42,759 nt of DNA, taken from CAZKDV01 sp964551645 (lineage in GTDB: Bacteria > Bacteroidota > Bacteroidia > Bacteroidales > DTU049). Position numbers and translations under genes: made by a program. Below, one piece after another: positions 14,877 through 23,025 of the stretch (its first letter is position 1; each line of letters opens with the position of its first letter). Below the pieces are notes generated by a model, which was given only the letters and a program-made list of their open reading frames with translations, had not been told where the DNA came from and made no database searches. The stretch spans positions 1 to 42,759 of the forward strand of contig CAZKDV010000008.1 in assembly GCA_964551645.1 (NCBI GenBank), written 5' to 3'.

Positions 14877-17702
14877 ATGAAGAGTGTGAGTAACATAAGT
14901 AATGTTTTATTTTTGTGCTTGTCTTTAGTTTCTATTCAAGTATATTCTCAAATTTCGGTAAGCATAGGAATGAGTGCACAACAATATGTTGAAGAGGTGC
15001 TATTGGCAGGTGGTGTTACTGTGTCTAACATAAGCTATACAGGTTCAAGTTCAGCAATTGGATATTTTCAAACTGGCTCAATTCCAACCAATCTTGGTTT
15101 GTCAAGTGGAGTAATCTTATCAACGGGGCGAGTTAATGGCACTCCGGATATCGGCAGTAATAGTAGCAACCATGCTTCAACTAATAACGGTCAGTCTGGA
15201 TATCCCTTGTTGACATCTTTGATAGGTAAATCCACTTTCGATGCTGCTATTTTAGAATTTGACTTTGTTCCTTTGGCAGATACAATTATGTTTAGATATG
15301 TTTTTGCATCCGAAGAGTATCCAACCTTTGTTTGTTCAAATTATAATGATGTGTTTGGTTTTTTTATTTCGGGCTTAAATCCTTCAGGTGGAAGCTATAA
15401 TAACTACAATATTGCACTTATCCCCAACACTTCATCACCTGTAGCTATCAATACGGTTAATTCTGGTGTGCCCGGTAGTGCTGGCTCTAGTAGTGGCTGC
15501 ACATCATTGAATTATTCCCAATATTATGTAAATAATACTGGAGGGCAGTATATAGTGTTTAATGGCTTTACAAAGGTTCTCACAGCTTGGGCAAAAGTTG
15601 TTCCATGTCAAAACTATAGAATTAAAATTGCAATTGCTGATGCTGTTGACAGAGCTTATGATTCGGCTGTGTTTCTCGAAGCATATAGCTTTACTTCAAA
15701 CGCAGTGGGAATACAGCTCATAGCCTCAAATCCACTTACGGATGTAGATGCCATTGTGGGGTGCAATAACACTACGATTGAGTTTTGCCTTCCCGAACCG
15801 CAATCTACCGACCGCATTGTAGAATATACCATTGCTGGCACCGCAGTTAATGGGGTTGACTATGAAACTATTCCTAATTCAGTTACAATTCCGGCAGGAC
15901 AAACATGTGCCAAAATAGACATTGTACCTATTGATAACGGAACTATACAAGGTAAGAAAACAGTTGAACTTACGGTAAAAACATCGCCTTGCTTTGATGA
16001 AGTTGTTAGTATTGATATTTTAGAATACACACCAATGGAAATAACAACAAGTGGAAACACTTCCATTTGTGTGGGCAATCCTAACCCTGTAAACATAAGT
16101 GTAGATGCAAGTAAAGGTGTGCCTCCGTACTCATACAATTGGGACAACGGACTGCCATCGCTGCCAAGCCATGATGTTAACCCTTCGCAGTCAACAACTT
16201 ACAATGTTACCGTAACTGACGCATGTGGATATATGCTTACATCAAATGTTACAGTTGATGTTACCGAAAATGCTAATATTTCAATTATTCCCGAAAATCC
16301 AAGTATTTGCATAGGCTATGAAATAGAATTAGAAGCTGTGGGAGCCACTTCTTGTGTGTGGAGCACTGGCGAAACCACACCTATAATAAAAGTTAGTCCC
16401 GCTCAAACCACCACATATAGCGTTTCGGGAACAGACTCATACGGATGCACAGGCACAGCGTCAACAACTGTGAATGTGATACTTGAGATAGACATTGACA
16501 TAGAGGCTGAGCCATCAGAAGTTTGCATTGGCGAAAGTGCCAAGCTGTTTGCAAGTGGTGCAAGTCATTACATTTGGAGTACAGGGCAGGAGGGAGATAG
16601 CATAATTGTGTCGCCCAGCCAAAACACTACCTATTCTGTAACCGGAACTGATGATTATGGCTGCGTAGGCACGGCTAACATTGAGGTGGCTGTATATCCT
16701 TTAGCCAATATTAATATTACTCCCATCAATCCCGAAATTTGCGATGGGGATACAATTACGCTAATTGCTAATGGAGCTGTTACATACACTTGGAGCAACA
16801 GCCAATGCGGAAACACTTGCGAAGTTTCACCTAATCAAACTACAACATATTCGCTAACTGCAATCGACCAATATGGCTGTACCAAAGATACCACTATTAC
16901 AGTAAGGGTATTCTCACTGCCAAGCATTGATTTCTTTGCTGACATTATTTCAGCCTGCATACCTGCTAACATAATGTTCACACCCATAAGCGACATGGGG
17001 AAATCGTTTATATGGAGTTTTGGAGATGGCACTGTTTCTAGCGAAAAACACCCTTTGCACATTTACAATTACTCTGGAAATTATTCAGTATCACTCACAA
17101 CAACTTCGCAAAACAATTGCGTAAACTCAATAATAAAGGCCAATTATATTTGCACTCACCCTATTCCTCATGCTGACTTTATTGCAATGCCCTCAGTTAC
17201 AAGCGAAGACAATCCTAGAGTGTCATTTATTGACAAGTCAGTTGGTGCCACTGCTTGGATTTGGACATTTGAAGACGGAGCTTTTGTTGAACATTCAGAC
17301 GAGCAAAACCCAACTTACATCTATAACAATATTGGCAAGCATAAAGTATCATTGTTGGTTGAAAATCAATGGAATTGTTTGGACACTATATCAAAATCAG
17401 TGCTAATTGAGCCTGCGACTACTTTGTATGTTCCCAATGCTTTTACGCCAAATAATGATGGCATAAACGATGTTTTTAAGCCGTATTGTTACAATATTGA
17501 TGAGTACAACTACTCACTGACCATTTATGATAGAATGGGACAAATAGTGTTTTATACTACCGATTTAAGTCAAGGCTGGAATGGTACTATGCAAAATAAT
17601 GGCTCTAAAATTATGCCCGTGGGAACTTATACATACAGAATTAAAGCCTCTTTTAACAATATTGAAAAAATATATATGGGTACTATAATGCTTTTCTATT
17701 AA
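14877..17702 (+). CDS. Large secreted adhesin-like protein: choice-of-anchor L, PKD and T9SS type B C-terminal domain
   Basis: 941 residues. In order: signal peptide (1-25, ending YSQ); choice-of-anchor-L domain (about 30-275; SSGVILSTGRV, LEFDFVP, FRYVFASEEYPTFVC, NDVFGFFISG); a Calx-beta-like domain (about 285-385; VEYTIAGTAVNGVDY). Next come four Ig/SprB-like modules (about 390-680), each ending in a TTTYSV-type strand, with YGC in the last three; two PKD domains (about 685-765 and 770-845; FIWSFGDGT, WIWTFEDGA); and a gliding-motility/CHU_C type B sorting domain (848-941; VPNAFTPNNDGINDVF, YDRMGQIVF, GTYTYRI). It is probably secreted by the T9SS and attached to the cell surface. Its ligand is unknown. 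Its stop overlaps that of the convergent YodC-like gene by three bases. Confidence 0.92.
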   Translation: MKSVSNISNVLFLCLSLVSIQVYSQISVSIGMSAQQYVEEVLLAGGVTVSNISYTGSSSAIGYFQTGSIPTNLGLSSGVILSTGRVNGTPDIGSNSSNHASTNNGQSGYPLLTSLIGKSTFDAAILEFDFVPLADTIMFRYVFASEEYPTFVCSNYNDVFGFFISGLNPSGGSYNNYNIALIPNTSSPVAINTVNSGVPGSAGSSSGCTSLNYSQYYVNNTGGQYIVFNGFTKVLTAWAKVVPCQNYRIKIAIADAVDRAYDSAVFLEAYSFTSNAVGIQLIASNPLTDVDAIVGCNNTTIEFCLPEPQSTDRIVEYTIAGTAVNGVDYETIPNSVTIPAGQTCAKIDIVPIDNGTIQGKKTVELTVKTSPCFDEVVSIDILEYTPMEITTSGNTSICVGNPNPVNISVDASKGVPPYSYNWDNGLPSLPSHDVNPSQSTTYNVTVTDACGYMLTSNVTVDVTENANISIIPENPSICIGYEIELEAVGATSCVWSTGETTPIIKVSPAQTTTYSVSGTDSYGCTGTASTTVNVILEIDIDIEAEPSEVCIGESAKLFASGASHYIWSTGQEGDSIIVSPSQNTTYSVTGTDDYGCVGTANIEVAVYPLANINITPINPEICDGDTITLIANGAVTYTWSNSQCGNTCEVSPNQTTTYSLTAIDQYGCTKDTTITVRVFSLPSIDFFADIISACIPANIMFTPISDMGKSFIWSFGDGTVSSEKHPLHIYNYSGNYSVSLTTTSQNNCVNSIIKANYICTHPIPHADFIAMPSVTSEDNPRVSFIDKSVGATAWIWTFEDGAFVEHSDEQNPTYIYNNIGKHKVSLLVENQWNCLDTISKSVLIEPATTLYVPNAFTPNNDGINDVFKPYCYNIDEYNYSLTIYDRMGQIVFYTTDLSQGWNGTMQNNGSKIMPVGTYTYRIKASFNNIEKIYMGTIMLFY

Positions 17703-17911
17703 AAATTTACTTCAGGTCCTAAGTCTTTTGCTTTGCCAAGTTCTTCCGACATAAAAATTGTGCTTCTAACTTGTCCGTCTTTGTCAACCCATCTGCAAGT
17801 TATTTCGTTTTTTTCTTCGTCAATGCTAATGGCAACCATCATAAAACTAGTGTTTGAAATGTGATAAACACGGTCGCCCGGATTAAAGTGTCTTGCTGCG
17901 TACTTTGCCAT
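17699..17911 (-). CDS. YodC-like (DUF2158-type) small protein
   Basis: 70 residues. The N-terminal FNPGDRVYHISNTSFMMVAI and the following ITCRWVDKDGQVRSTIF match the pattern of YodC/DUF2158 proteins: a PGD-V turn, then a small beta barrel with a C-W-D/G strand and a final acidic strand. The family has no known function. The gene is convergent with the adhesin and shares its stop codon region: the two TAA codons overlap at 17699-17702, leaving no room for a terminator between them. The start is the only ATG at the proper position. Similarity is by eye, so moderate certainty. Confidence 0.65.
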   Translation of the reverse strand: MAKYAARHFNPGDRVYHISNTSFMMVAISIDEEKNEITCRWVDKDGQVRSTIFMSEELGKAKDLGPEVNF

Positions 17912-17947
17912 TGTGTTATGCTAAATTAAGTGTGAGTTAAGTTTTTT

Positions 17948-18307
17948 TTATTCTTTTGGTTTTTCTTTGTCGTTAGGGTTTTCCCTGATAGGTGTGTTTG
18001 TTGAGTTTATTCTCATATGACTTTGAGTAGAGGATTTTGTACTTGTATTATTGTGTTTTTCTACTGATTCAACTTGTGCGGGTTTGCTAATTGTCATTGT
18101 ACGAGAATGTAGTTTTCCGTTAGGTTGATTTGATTTTTCTGTTGTTTCATTACGCTTTAGTAGCTCAATTTCTTTTTGACTTTGCTCAACTTTCACATCT
18201 TGATTGATGCCCTTTTTGAGTGAAAGTGTGCTTGATTTACTTTCCACTTGTGCAAAAGCAATTGTGCTAATACAAACAAAAAGTATAAGAGTGAATATTT
18301 TTTTCAT
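17948..18307 (-). CDS. Small secreted protein of unknown function
   Basis: 119 residues. A clear signal peptide (MKKIFTLILFVCISTIAFAQ, cut after Q20) precedes about 100 residues rich in Lys, Ser, Thr, Glu and Asn, with little hydrophobic content and no cysteine. It is probably disordered and ends in EKPKE. I recognise no family. It begins 12 bases after the stop of the collagen-like gene, so the two are probably co-transcribed and both exported. A role as surface or matrix partner of the collagen-like protein is only a guess. Confidence 0.7.
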   Translation of the reverse strand: MKKIFTLILFVCISTIAFAQVESKSSTLSLKKGINQDVKVEQSQKEIELLKRNETTEKSNQPNGKLHSRTMTISKPAQVESVEKHNNTSTKSSTQSHMRINSTNTPIRENPNDKEKPKE

Positions 18308-18319
18308 CTTTTGAATAAT

Positions 18320-19276
18320 TTATGGTAATTCCATAATTGATAAAGTGCGATGTGAGAAGTCTGCTCCTGATTGACAGTCATTTGCAATAATGACTCCCTT
18401 GCCAGGTAATGGCCATTGCATAAAATACCATTGAATTTTTATAGTATTTTCAACTCCTTGATTAACATCAACAGGCAGCATTAAGATGCTATTCCAACCA
18501 GAAGTTATTAAAGATTCAATAGTATAACTATAATAATTAAGTACATCTATTATACTTTGTGGATTTACATAGAAATCCGATGTAATTGTGTTAGTACCTT
18601 GCTTTGCAATACCATTAACAAGAGGTCTAAACCCAATAATTGCTGGTGTTTGATCTATGTATGGAGATACATCACGAGTGTCGCCAGAGGCACTAAACAT
18701 AATCATTACTTTATTGCTTGAGGGTGTAAAAGTGAGTTCCATAAAGTCTTGCCAAGTTTTATCCACCGATAAAGAAAGGTCAGTATTTCCAGTAGCATAT
18801 GCAATGATAGAGCCACCATCTCCTGGTGCGCCTTTGTCGCCCTTATCACCTTTATCTCCTTTTATTCCTTGAAGTCCTTGTGCTCCAGTATCGCCTTTGT
18901 CTCCCTTTTCGCCTTGGATTCCTTGTGAACCGGGATCGCCCTTATCACCTTTTTCGCCAGGATCACCTTTATCGCCCTTTTCACCTGGCGTTCCTGCAAT
19001 ATCACACAAAGACTGCCATTTTGAAGCCGATGCACTATAAAATATCAAGCAGTTTTCGTCAGTATCAAACACCATAAGTCCATTAGCCGGATTGCTTATT
19101 GCCAACCTTTGAACACTTGTCATGCGAGGAATTAAAATCCCTTTGTCAGTTGATTGAATTTCTAACATACTTGAGGGATCTGGATCAATTGGATTATCCG
19201 AAATTCCGACATTTTTTTGCGTATAAGCCTTAAAGGAAAATACAAGTATCGCTATTATCAATAATGATTTCTTCAT
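18320..19276 (-). CDS. Secreted collagen-like protein (Gly-X-Y repeats)
   Basis: 318 residues. A signal peptide (about 1-19) is followed by an N-terminal region of a type common in Bacteroidota surface and tail-fibre-like proteins (MLEIQSTDKGILIPRM, NPANGLMVFDTDENCLIFYSASASKWQSLC). Then come 20 uninterrupted Gly-X-Y triplets (residues 95-154), mostly GEK, GDK and GDP, that would form a charged collagen triple helix. A C-terminal globular domain of about 160 residues (IIAYATGNTDLSLSVDKTWQDF onward) follows and is probably a trimerising, TNF/C1q-like beta head (inference). No T9SS tail is visible. A full -33/-7 promoter lies just upstream at 19322-19291. Confidence 0.85.
   Translation of the reverse strand: MKKSLLIIAILVFSFKAYTQKNVGISDNPIDPDPSSMLEIQSTDKGILIPRMTSVQRLAISNPANGLMVFDTDENCLIFYSASASKWQSLCDIAGTPGEKGDKGDPGEKGDKGDPGSQGIQGEKGDKGDTGAQGLQGIKGDKGDKGDKGAPGDGGSIIAYATGNTDLSLSVDKTWQDFMELTFTPSSNKVMIMFSASGDTRDVSPYIDQTPAIIGFRPLVNGIAKQGTNTITSDFYVNPQSIIDVLNYYSYTIESLITSGWNSILMLPVDVNQGVENTIKIQWYFMQWPLPGKGVIIANDCQSGADFSHRTLSIMELP
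18815..18994 (-). repeat. Collagen-type tandem repeat (20 Gly-X-Y codon triplets)
   Basis: Nine-base periodicity encoding Gly-X-Y, including a perfect tandem of GEKGDKGDP at the start and three GDK in a row at the end. Such tracts change length by slippage, so number variation between strains is likely. Confidence 0.9.
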
Positions 19277-19290
19277 ATCTTAATTTTTTG

Positions 19291-19322
19291 CAAATATAAT
19301 GTATTTTTAGCTTTTTTTTCAA
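19291..19322 (-). promoter_or_regulatory. Promoter of the collagen-like gene
   Basis: -33 TTG (19322-19320) and -7 TATATTTG (19298-19291) on the minus strand, 21 bases apart, 14 bases before the ATG. Confidence 0.55.
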
Positions 19323-19422
19323 TTTCTTAATTTATTTTGGACGCTATTGGTATATAATGACTTAATTACCTATTGATTTTCAATATTGCTTTTGCTGATA
19401 GTTGTTTGCGAATAAATATAAA

Positions 19423-19454
19423 TTGTAGATGTTGAAAAAAATACTATAATTTTG
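19423..19454 (+). promoter_or_regulatory. Promoter of gmhA-MBOAT-SGNH
   Basis: TTG (19423-19425), 21 bases, then TAATTTTG (19447-19454), fitting the Bacteroidota consensus. The ATG of gmhA is 61 bases downstream. Confidence 0.5.
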
Positions 19455-19515
19455 CATTTTTATTTGGAATATCTAAATATATCTTGCTAAGAATATTAAC
19501 AAACGATTAAAATTT

Positions 19516-20097
19516 ATGGATACTAGTGTGCAAAATAAAATTGTGCAAGCAATTGAGGTTCATCAAAAGATGTTACATAACATTGAATTACTTGAAAAAA
19601 TTGAAAATCTTGCATTGACTGCCGTTCAAATTTTGAAAAATGGTGGACGCATTTTGCTATGCGGAAATGGAGGAAGTGCCGCCGATGCTCAACATATTGC
19701 TGCTGAATTGTCAGGTCGTTTTAGTTTTGACAGAGCACCCTTAGATGCCGAAGCTCTTCACTGCAATACATCATATTTAACTGCCGTTGCTAACGATTAT
19801 TCATTTGATATGGTTTACGGAAGGCTTGTAGAGGCTAAAGGTAGGTCAGGAGATATGCTGATTGCTATTTCTACATCTGGAAATTCAATGAATATTATTA
19901 ATGCGATTGAAAGTGCCAAACAAAAAAAAATGTATGTTGCCGGATTGACAGGCGAAAACGCTGGTAAGATGACAAAAATATGTGATGCTTTAATAAATAT
20001 TCCATGCAAGAACACTCCAATTATTCAGCAATTACACATATTAGTTGGACATATACTTTGCGAAAAGATTGAAAATGAGATATTTAAGAAAGCTTAA
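19516..20097 (+). CDS. gmhA: Phosphoheptose (D-sedoheptulose 7-phosphate) isomerase
   Basis: 193 residues, full length for GmhA. It has a SIS fold with GGRILLCGNGGSAADAQHIAAELSGRF (sugar-phosphate loop), LTAVANDYSFDMVYGR, DMLIAISTSGNSMNIINAI and a C-terminal QQLHILVGHILCEKIE. It isomerises sedoheptulose 7-phosphate to D-glycero-manno-heptose 7-phosphate in the cytoplasm, the first step towards ADP- or GDP-heptose for LPS core or surface polysaccharide. The later heptose enzymes (HldE, GmhB) are not in this window. Downstream, after 50 bases, comes an MBOAT acyltransferase, which would fit modification of an envelope glycan. Confidence 0.96.
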   Translation: MDTSVQNKIVQAIEVHQKMLHNIELLEKIENLALTAVQILKNGGRILLCGNGGSAADAQHIAAELSGRFSFDRAPLDAEALHCNTSYLTAVANDYSFDMVYGRLVEAKGRSGDMLIAISTSGNSMNIINAIESAKQKKMYVAGLTGENAGKMTKICDALINIPCKNTPIIQQLHILVGHILCEKIENEIFKKA

Positions 20098-20147
20098 TGT
20101 TTGATTTTTATGCAGTTGCAAGTTTTTGAACTTTAAAGTCAGATTGA

Positions 20148-21584
20148 ATGTTATTTAATTCCATAGATTTTGCAATTTTTTTACCAATAGTTTTTATTTT
20201 ATATTGGTTTGTTACTAATAAAAACCTCAAGCTTCAGAATCTATTGGTGGTTGTGTCAAGTTTCGTTTTTTATGGTTGGTGGGATTGGCGTTTTTTGTCA
20301 TTAATAATGTTCAGCATTGTTACTGACTATTTTATCGGTTTATGGCTGAAAAATGCCGAGCGAGAACGCAAGCGTATGATGATTTTGTGGATAAGCATCA
20401 TCGTCAATCTTGGTTTTCTTGGCTTTTTTAAATATTATAATTTCTTTCTTGATAATTTTATTGCCGCATTTTCATTTTTTGGAAGAGATATTAAAGCCAA
20501 TTCGCTAAACATCATTCTTCCTGTTGGGATTAGTTTTTATACTTTCCAAACTTTGAGCTATACTATTGATGTTTACAAACGCAAACTCGAACCAACTAAA
20601 GATTTTATTGCATTTGCAGCTTTTGTTAGTTTTTTTCCTCAATTAGTGGCAGGTCCGATTGAGAGAGCAACAAATCTTCTTTCTCAGTTTTACAAAAAAC
20701 GATATTTTGATTATTCCAAAGCAATTGACGGACTTAGGCAAGTATTATGGGGATTATTAAAGAAAATTGTTATTGCAGACAATTGTGCTGAGTATGTTAA
20801 TTTAATTTTTAATAATTCAGCCGACTATAATGGAAGCACATTATTGCTTGGGGTAATTTTATTTGCTTTCCAAATTTATGGCGACTTTTCAGGTTATTCG
20901 GATATTGCTATCGGAACTGCTCGCTTGTTTGGGTTTAGCTTGATGCGAAACTTTGCATTTCCTTATTTTTCCAGAGATATAGCAGAATTTTGGAGGCGTT
21001 GGCACATTTCGCTTTCAACTTGGTTTCGCGATTATTTATACATTCCACTTGGTGGAAGTAGAGGTGGAATTTGGATGAAAATAAGAAACACATTTATTAT
21101 ATTCATAGTTAGTGGATTTTGGCATGGAGCTGATTGGACATTTATAATTTGGGGTGCATTAAATGCAATATACTTTTTGCCATTATTGTTGACCAACAGA
21201 AATAGAAATCATCTTGAAATTGTTGCACAAGGTAAGTACTTACCAAGTTTAAATGAATTGTTTAAAATGCTGCTTACTTTTACTTTAACTCTATTTGCAT
21301 GGGTATTTTTTAGAGCTAATAATATAACACATGCTTTTGAATTTTTAAGTGTGATTTTCTCATCTTCTTTGTTCTTAAAACCGAATATTTTACCCATAAC
21401 AATAATTTTATTAGTATCTTTATTTATGATTGTAGAGTGGGTTGGAAGAGAAGACCAATTTGCTTTAGAGAAAATTGGTCTGAAATGGAAAAAACATTGG
21501 AGATGGACAATGTATTTCGTTATTGTATTGGCTATCTTCTTATTTATGGGCAAACAGCAAGAATTTATTTATTTTCAATTTTAA
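20148..21584 (+). CDS. MBOAT-family O-acyltransferase (AlgI/DltB-like)
   Basis: 478 residues with about 10-12 membrane segments. Family hallmarks: FYGWWDWRFLSLIMFSIVTDY, ILPVGISFYTFQTLSYTIDVYK, FFPQLVAGPIERA, and the catalytic region FWRRWHISLSTWFRDYLYIPLGG (H about 286) followed by FIVSGFWHGADWTFIIWGALNA (the conserved MBOAT His at about 326). AlgI-type proteins move an acetyl or other acyl group across the inner membrane for transfer to an extracytoplasmic polysaccharide. The next gene, three bases downstream, encodes an SGNH-like protein of the sort that completes transfer. The glycan target is unknown. An alginate-type polymer is not implied. Confidence 0.94.
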   Translation: MLFNSIDFAIFLPIVFILYWFVTNKNLKLQNLLVVVSSFVFYGWWDWRFLSLIMFSIVTDYFIGLWLKNAERERKRMMILWISIIVNLGFLGFFKYYNFFLDNFIAAFSFFGRDIKANSLNIILPVGISFYTFQTLSYTIDVYKRKLEPTKDFIAFAAFVSFFPQLVAGPIERATNLLSQFYKKRYFDYSKAIDGLRQVLWGLLKKIVIADNCAEYVNLIFNNSADYNGSTLLLGVILFAFQIYGDFSGYSDIAIGTARLFGFSLMRNFAFPYFSRDIAEFWRRWHISLSTWFRDYLYIPLGGSRGGIWMKIRNTFIIFIVSGFWHGADWTFIIWGALNAIYFLPLLLTNRNRNHLEIVAQGKYLPSLNELFKMLLTFTLTLFAWVFFRANNITHAFEFLSVIFSSSLFLKPNILPITIILLVSLFMIVEWVGREDQFALEKIGLKWKKHWRWTMYFVIVLAIFLFMGKQQEFIYFQF

Positions 21585-21587
21585 AAA

Positions 21588-22559
21588 ATGAAGCGTTTTA
21601 TTATTTATACTGTGATATTTCTTACGATAGTTTTGATAGCCATACTTGCTTTGTTTCTGCTTGAAAATAAGATAATTCGTAAAAAATCTAATTTTATTTT
21701 ACCGGATAATATTTCTATGGTAATGATTGGACATTCGATACCAGAATGTGCATATAATGATAAGGAAATTGAAAATTTTAAAAATTATGCTAATTCTGGA
21801 GAATCATATTTTTATTCTTATCCTAAAATCAGATACTTGCTTGAAAGCAATCCGCAAATAAAGACGGTTTTTATTGAATTTACTAATAATCAATTGAGTA
21901 AGGAAAGAGATATGTGGATTTGGGGTGATTTGTATATGAATCATAAATTTCCAAGACTTTCACCATTTTTATTACTTAATGATCATTTGTTACTGATGCG
22001 AAAAAATACTTCTGCTTATTTGGGAGCTGTTTCAGTTTCATTTAAACACAATGCTAAAGTAATTCTAAAAAAAGATAATGATTTTATAAATCAAATGGGA
22101 GGATACAAATTATTGTATAGAAAAAATTCAGTAGATACTATTGCTCTTGATAGCAGCTTATCTGAAAGCTTTGTAGATTGTGATTTTTCTTTTTATAATC
22201 TTTTGTATTTACGCAAGTCGGTTGACTATTGCTTGCAAAAGGGAGTGAATGTGATATTTGTTAAAAGTCCTTTGCACCCACATTTTAAGATAGCTAGTAG
22301 CAACGATAAACTAATCAAGATATTAGAAACTCAATTTCCAGATGTTGAGCTGTTAAATTTTCATGATTTTCCGCTCGCTAAAGATGAGTATGCCGATATG
22401 CAACACTTGAATTACTTTGGAGCAGTTAAATTTTCAAAGTGGTTTAATAATCTTTTGGAGAATGGTTTGTTAGAAAAACAAAATAAACAAGAGTTTATTG
22501 ACGAAATGCTAAGGGAATATAAGGCAAACTTATATTCTAAAGTCAATACAGAGATTTAG
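21588..22559 (+). CDS. SGNH-hydrolase-like membrane-anchored protein, MBOAT partner
   Basis: 323 residues. One N-terminal membrane helix (about 4-26) anchors an extracytoplasmic domain. Candidate catalytic residues fit an SGNH/AlgJ-DltD-type fold: S50 in VMIGHSIPE (block I) and D270/H273 in DMQHLNYFGA (block V). Overall similarity is low, so the name rests on these blocks plus the gene pair. It starts three bases after the MBOAT stop and is surely co-expressed. Expected role: take the acyl group delivered by the MBOAT protein and place it on a sugar in the periplasm. A strong terminator follows at 22603. Confidence 0.75.
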   Translation: MKRFIIYTVIFLTIVLIAILALFLLENKIIRKKSNFILPDNISMVMIGHSIPECAYNDKEIENFKNYANSGESYFYSYPKIRYLLESNPQIKTVFIEFTNNQLSKERDMWIWGDLYMNHKFPRLSPFLLLNDHLLLMRKNTSAYLGAVSVSFKHNAKVILKKDNDFINQMGGYKLLYRKNSVDTIALDSSLSESFVDCDFSFYNLLYLRKSVDYCLQKGVNVIFVKSPLHPHFKIASSNDKLIKILETQFPDVELLNFHDFPLAKDEYADMQHLNYFGAVKFSKWFNNLLENGLLEKQNKQEFIDEMLREYKANLYSKVNTEI

Positions 22560-22602
22560 ATTGCTTTATACTATTAACGATTTTGTCTTCCATAAAAACA
22601 AA

Positions 22603-22636
22603 AATTCGAGTGTCAAAAATTTTCAACACTCGAATT
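22603..22636. terminator. Bidirectional intrinsic terminator
   Basis: A perfect 11-bp stem, AATTCGAGTGT (22603-22613) with ACACTCGAATT (22626-22636), around a 12-base loop. It sits between the convergent SGNH-like and thioredoxin genes. An A-rich stretch precedes the stem (T-tract for minus-strand transcripts), and the plus-strand side is followed by an AT-rich stretch. Confidence 0.8.
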
Positions 22637-22662
22637 CATTAGAAGAATATAAAAAAGATATT

Positions 22663-23019
22663 TTATTGTTTTAAAAGCAATTCGCCAATAACTTGTTTGA
22701 AGCTTTCTTTTGGCAATGCTCCCATAGCCATTTGAGGTTGTTCGTTTATAGGGCAAAAAAGTAAAGAAGGAATACTTCTGATACCAAATGTAGCAGCAAG
22801 TTCTTGTTCAACTTCTGTGTTTATCTTGTAAATCTTAATTTTTCCTTCATATTCTTTTTGCAATTCCTCCAAAATAGGAGCTACCATTTTGCATGGACCG
22901 CACCAATCGGCATAAAAGTCAATAATGCAAGGGAGAGTGCCTTCATATTTCCACTCTGTATTTTTTTCATAATTAAATACCTTTTCTAAAAAGGTTTGTT
23001 TAGTTAAATGTTCTACCAT
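22663..23019 (-). CDS. Thioredoxin
   Basis: 118 residues. Thioredoxin fold with WCGPC (C40, C43), the conserved cis-proline in RSIPSLLFCP and a preceding KIYKINTEVEQELAATFGI. No signal peptide, so cytoplasmic. It would reduce protein disulfides using thioredoxin reductase. Two extra cysteines, in TLPCIIDF (C31) and LLFCP, are shared with the neighbour at 23026. It begins 6 bases after that gene's stop and is its paralogue. An N-terminal extension of about 20 residues beyond the minimal fold is shared with the neighbour as well. Confidence 0.93.
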   Translation of the reverse strand: MVEHLTKQTFLEKVFNYEKNTEWKYEGTLPCIIDFYADWCGPCKMVAPILEELQKEYEGKIKIYKINTEVEQELAATFGIRSIPSLLFCPINEQPQMAMGALPKESFKQVIGELLLKQ

Positions 23020-23025
23020 GTTTAT

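Noticed and set aside
18815..18994. Possible CRISPR or minisatellite array
   Set aside because: The periodicity is nine bases and encodes Gly-X-Y inside one frame; there are no spacers.
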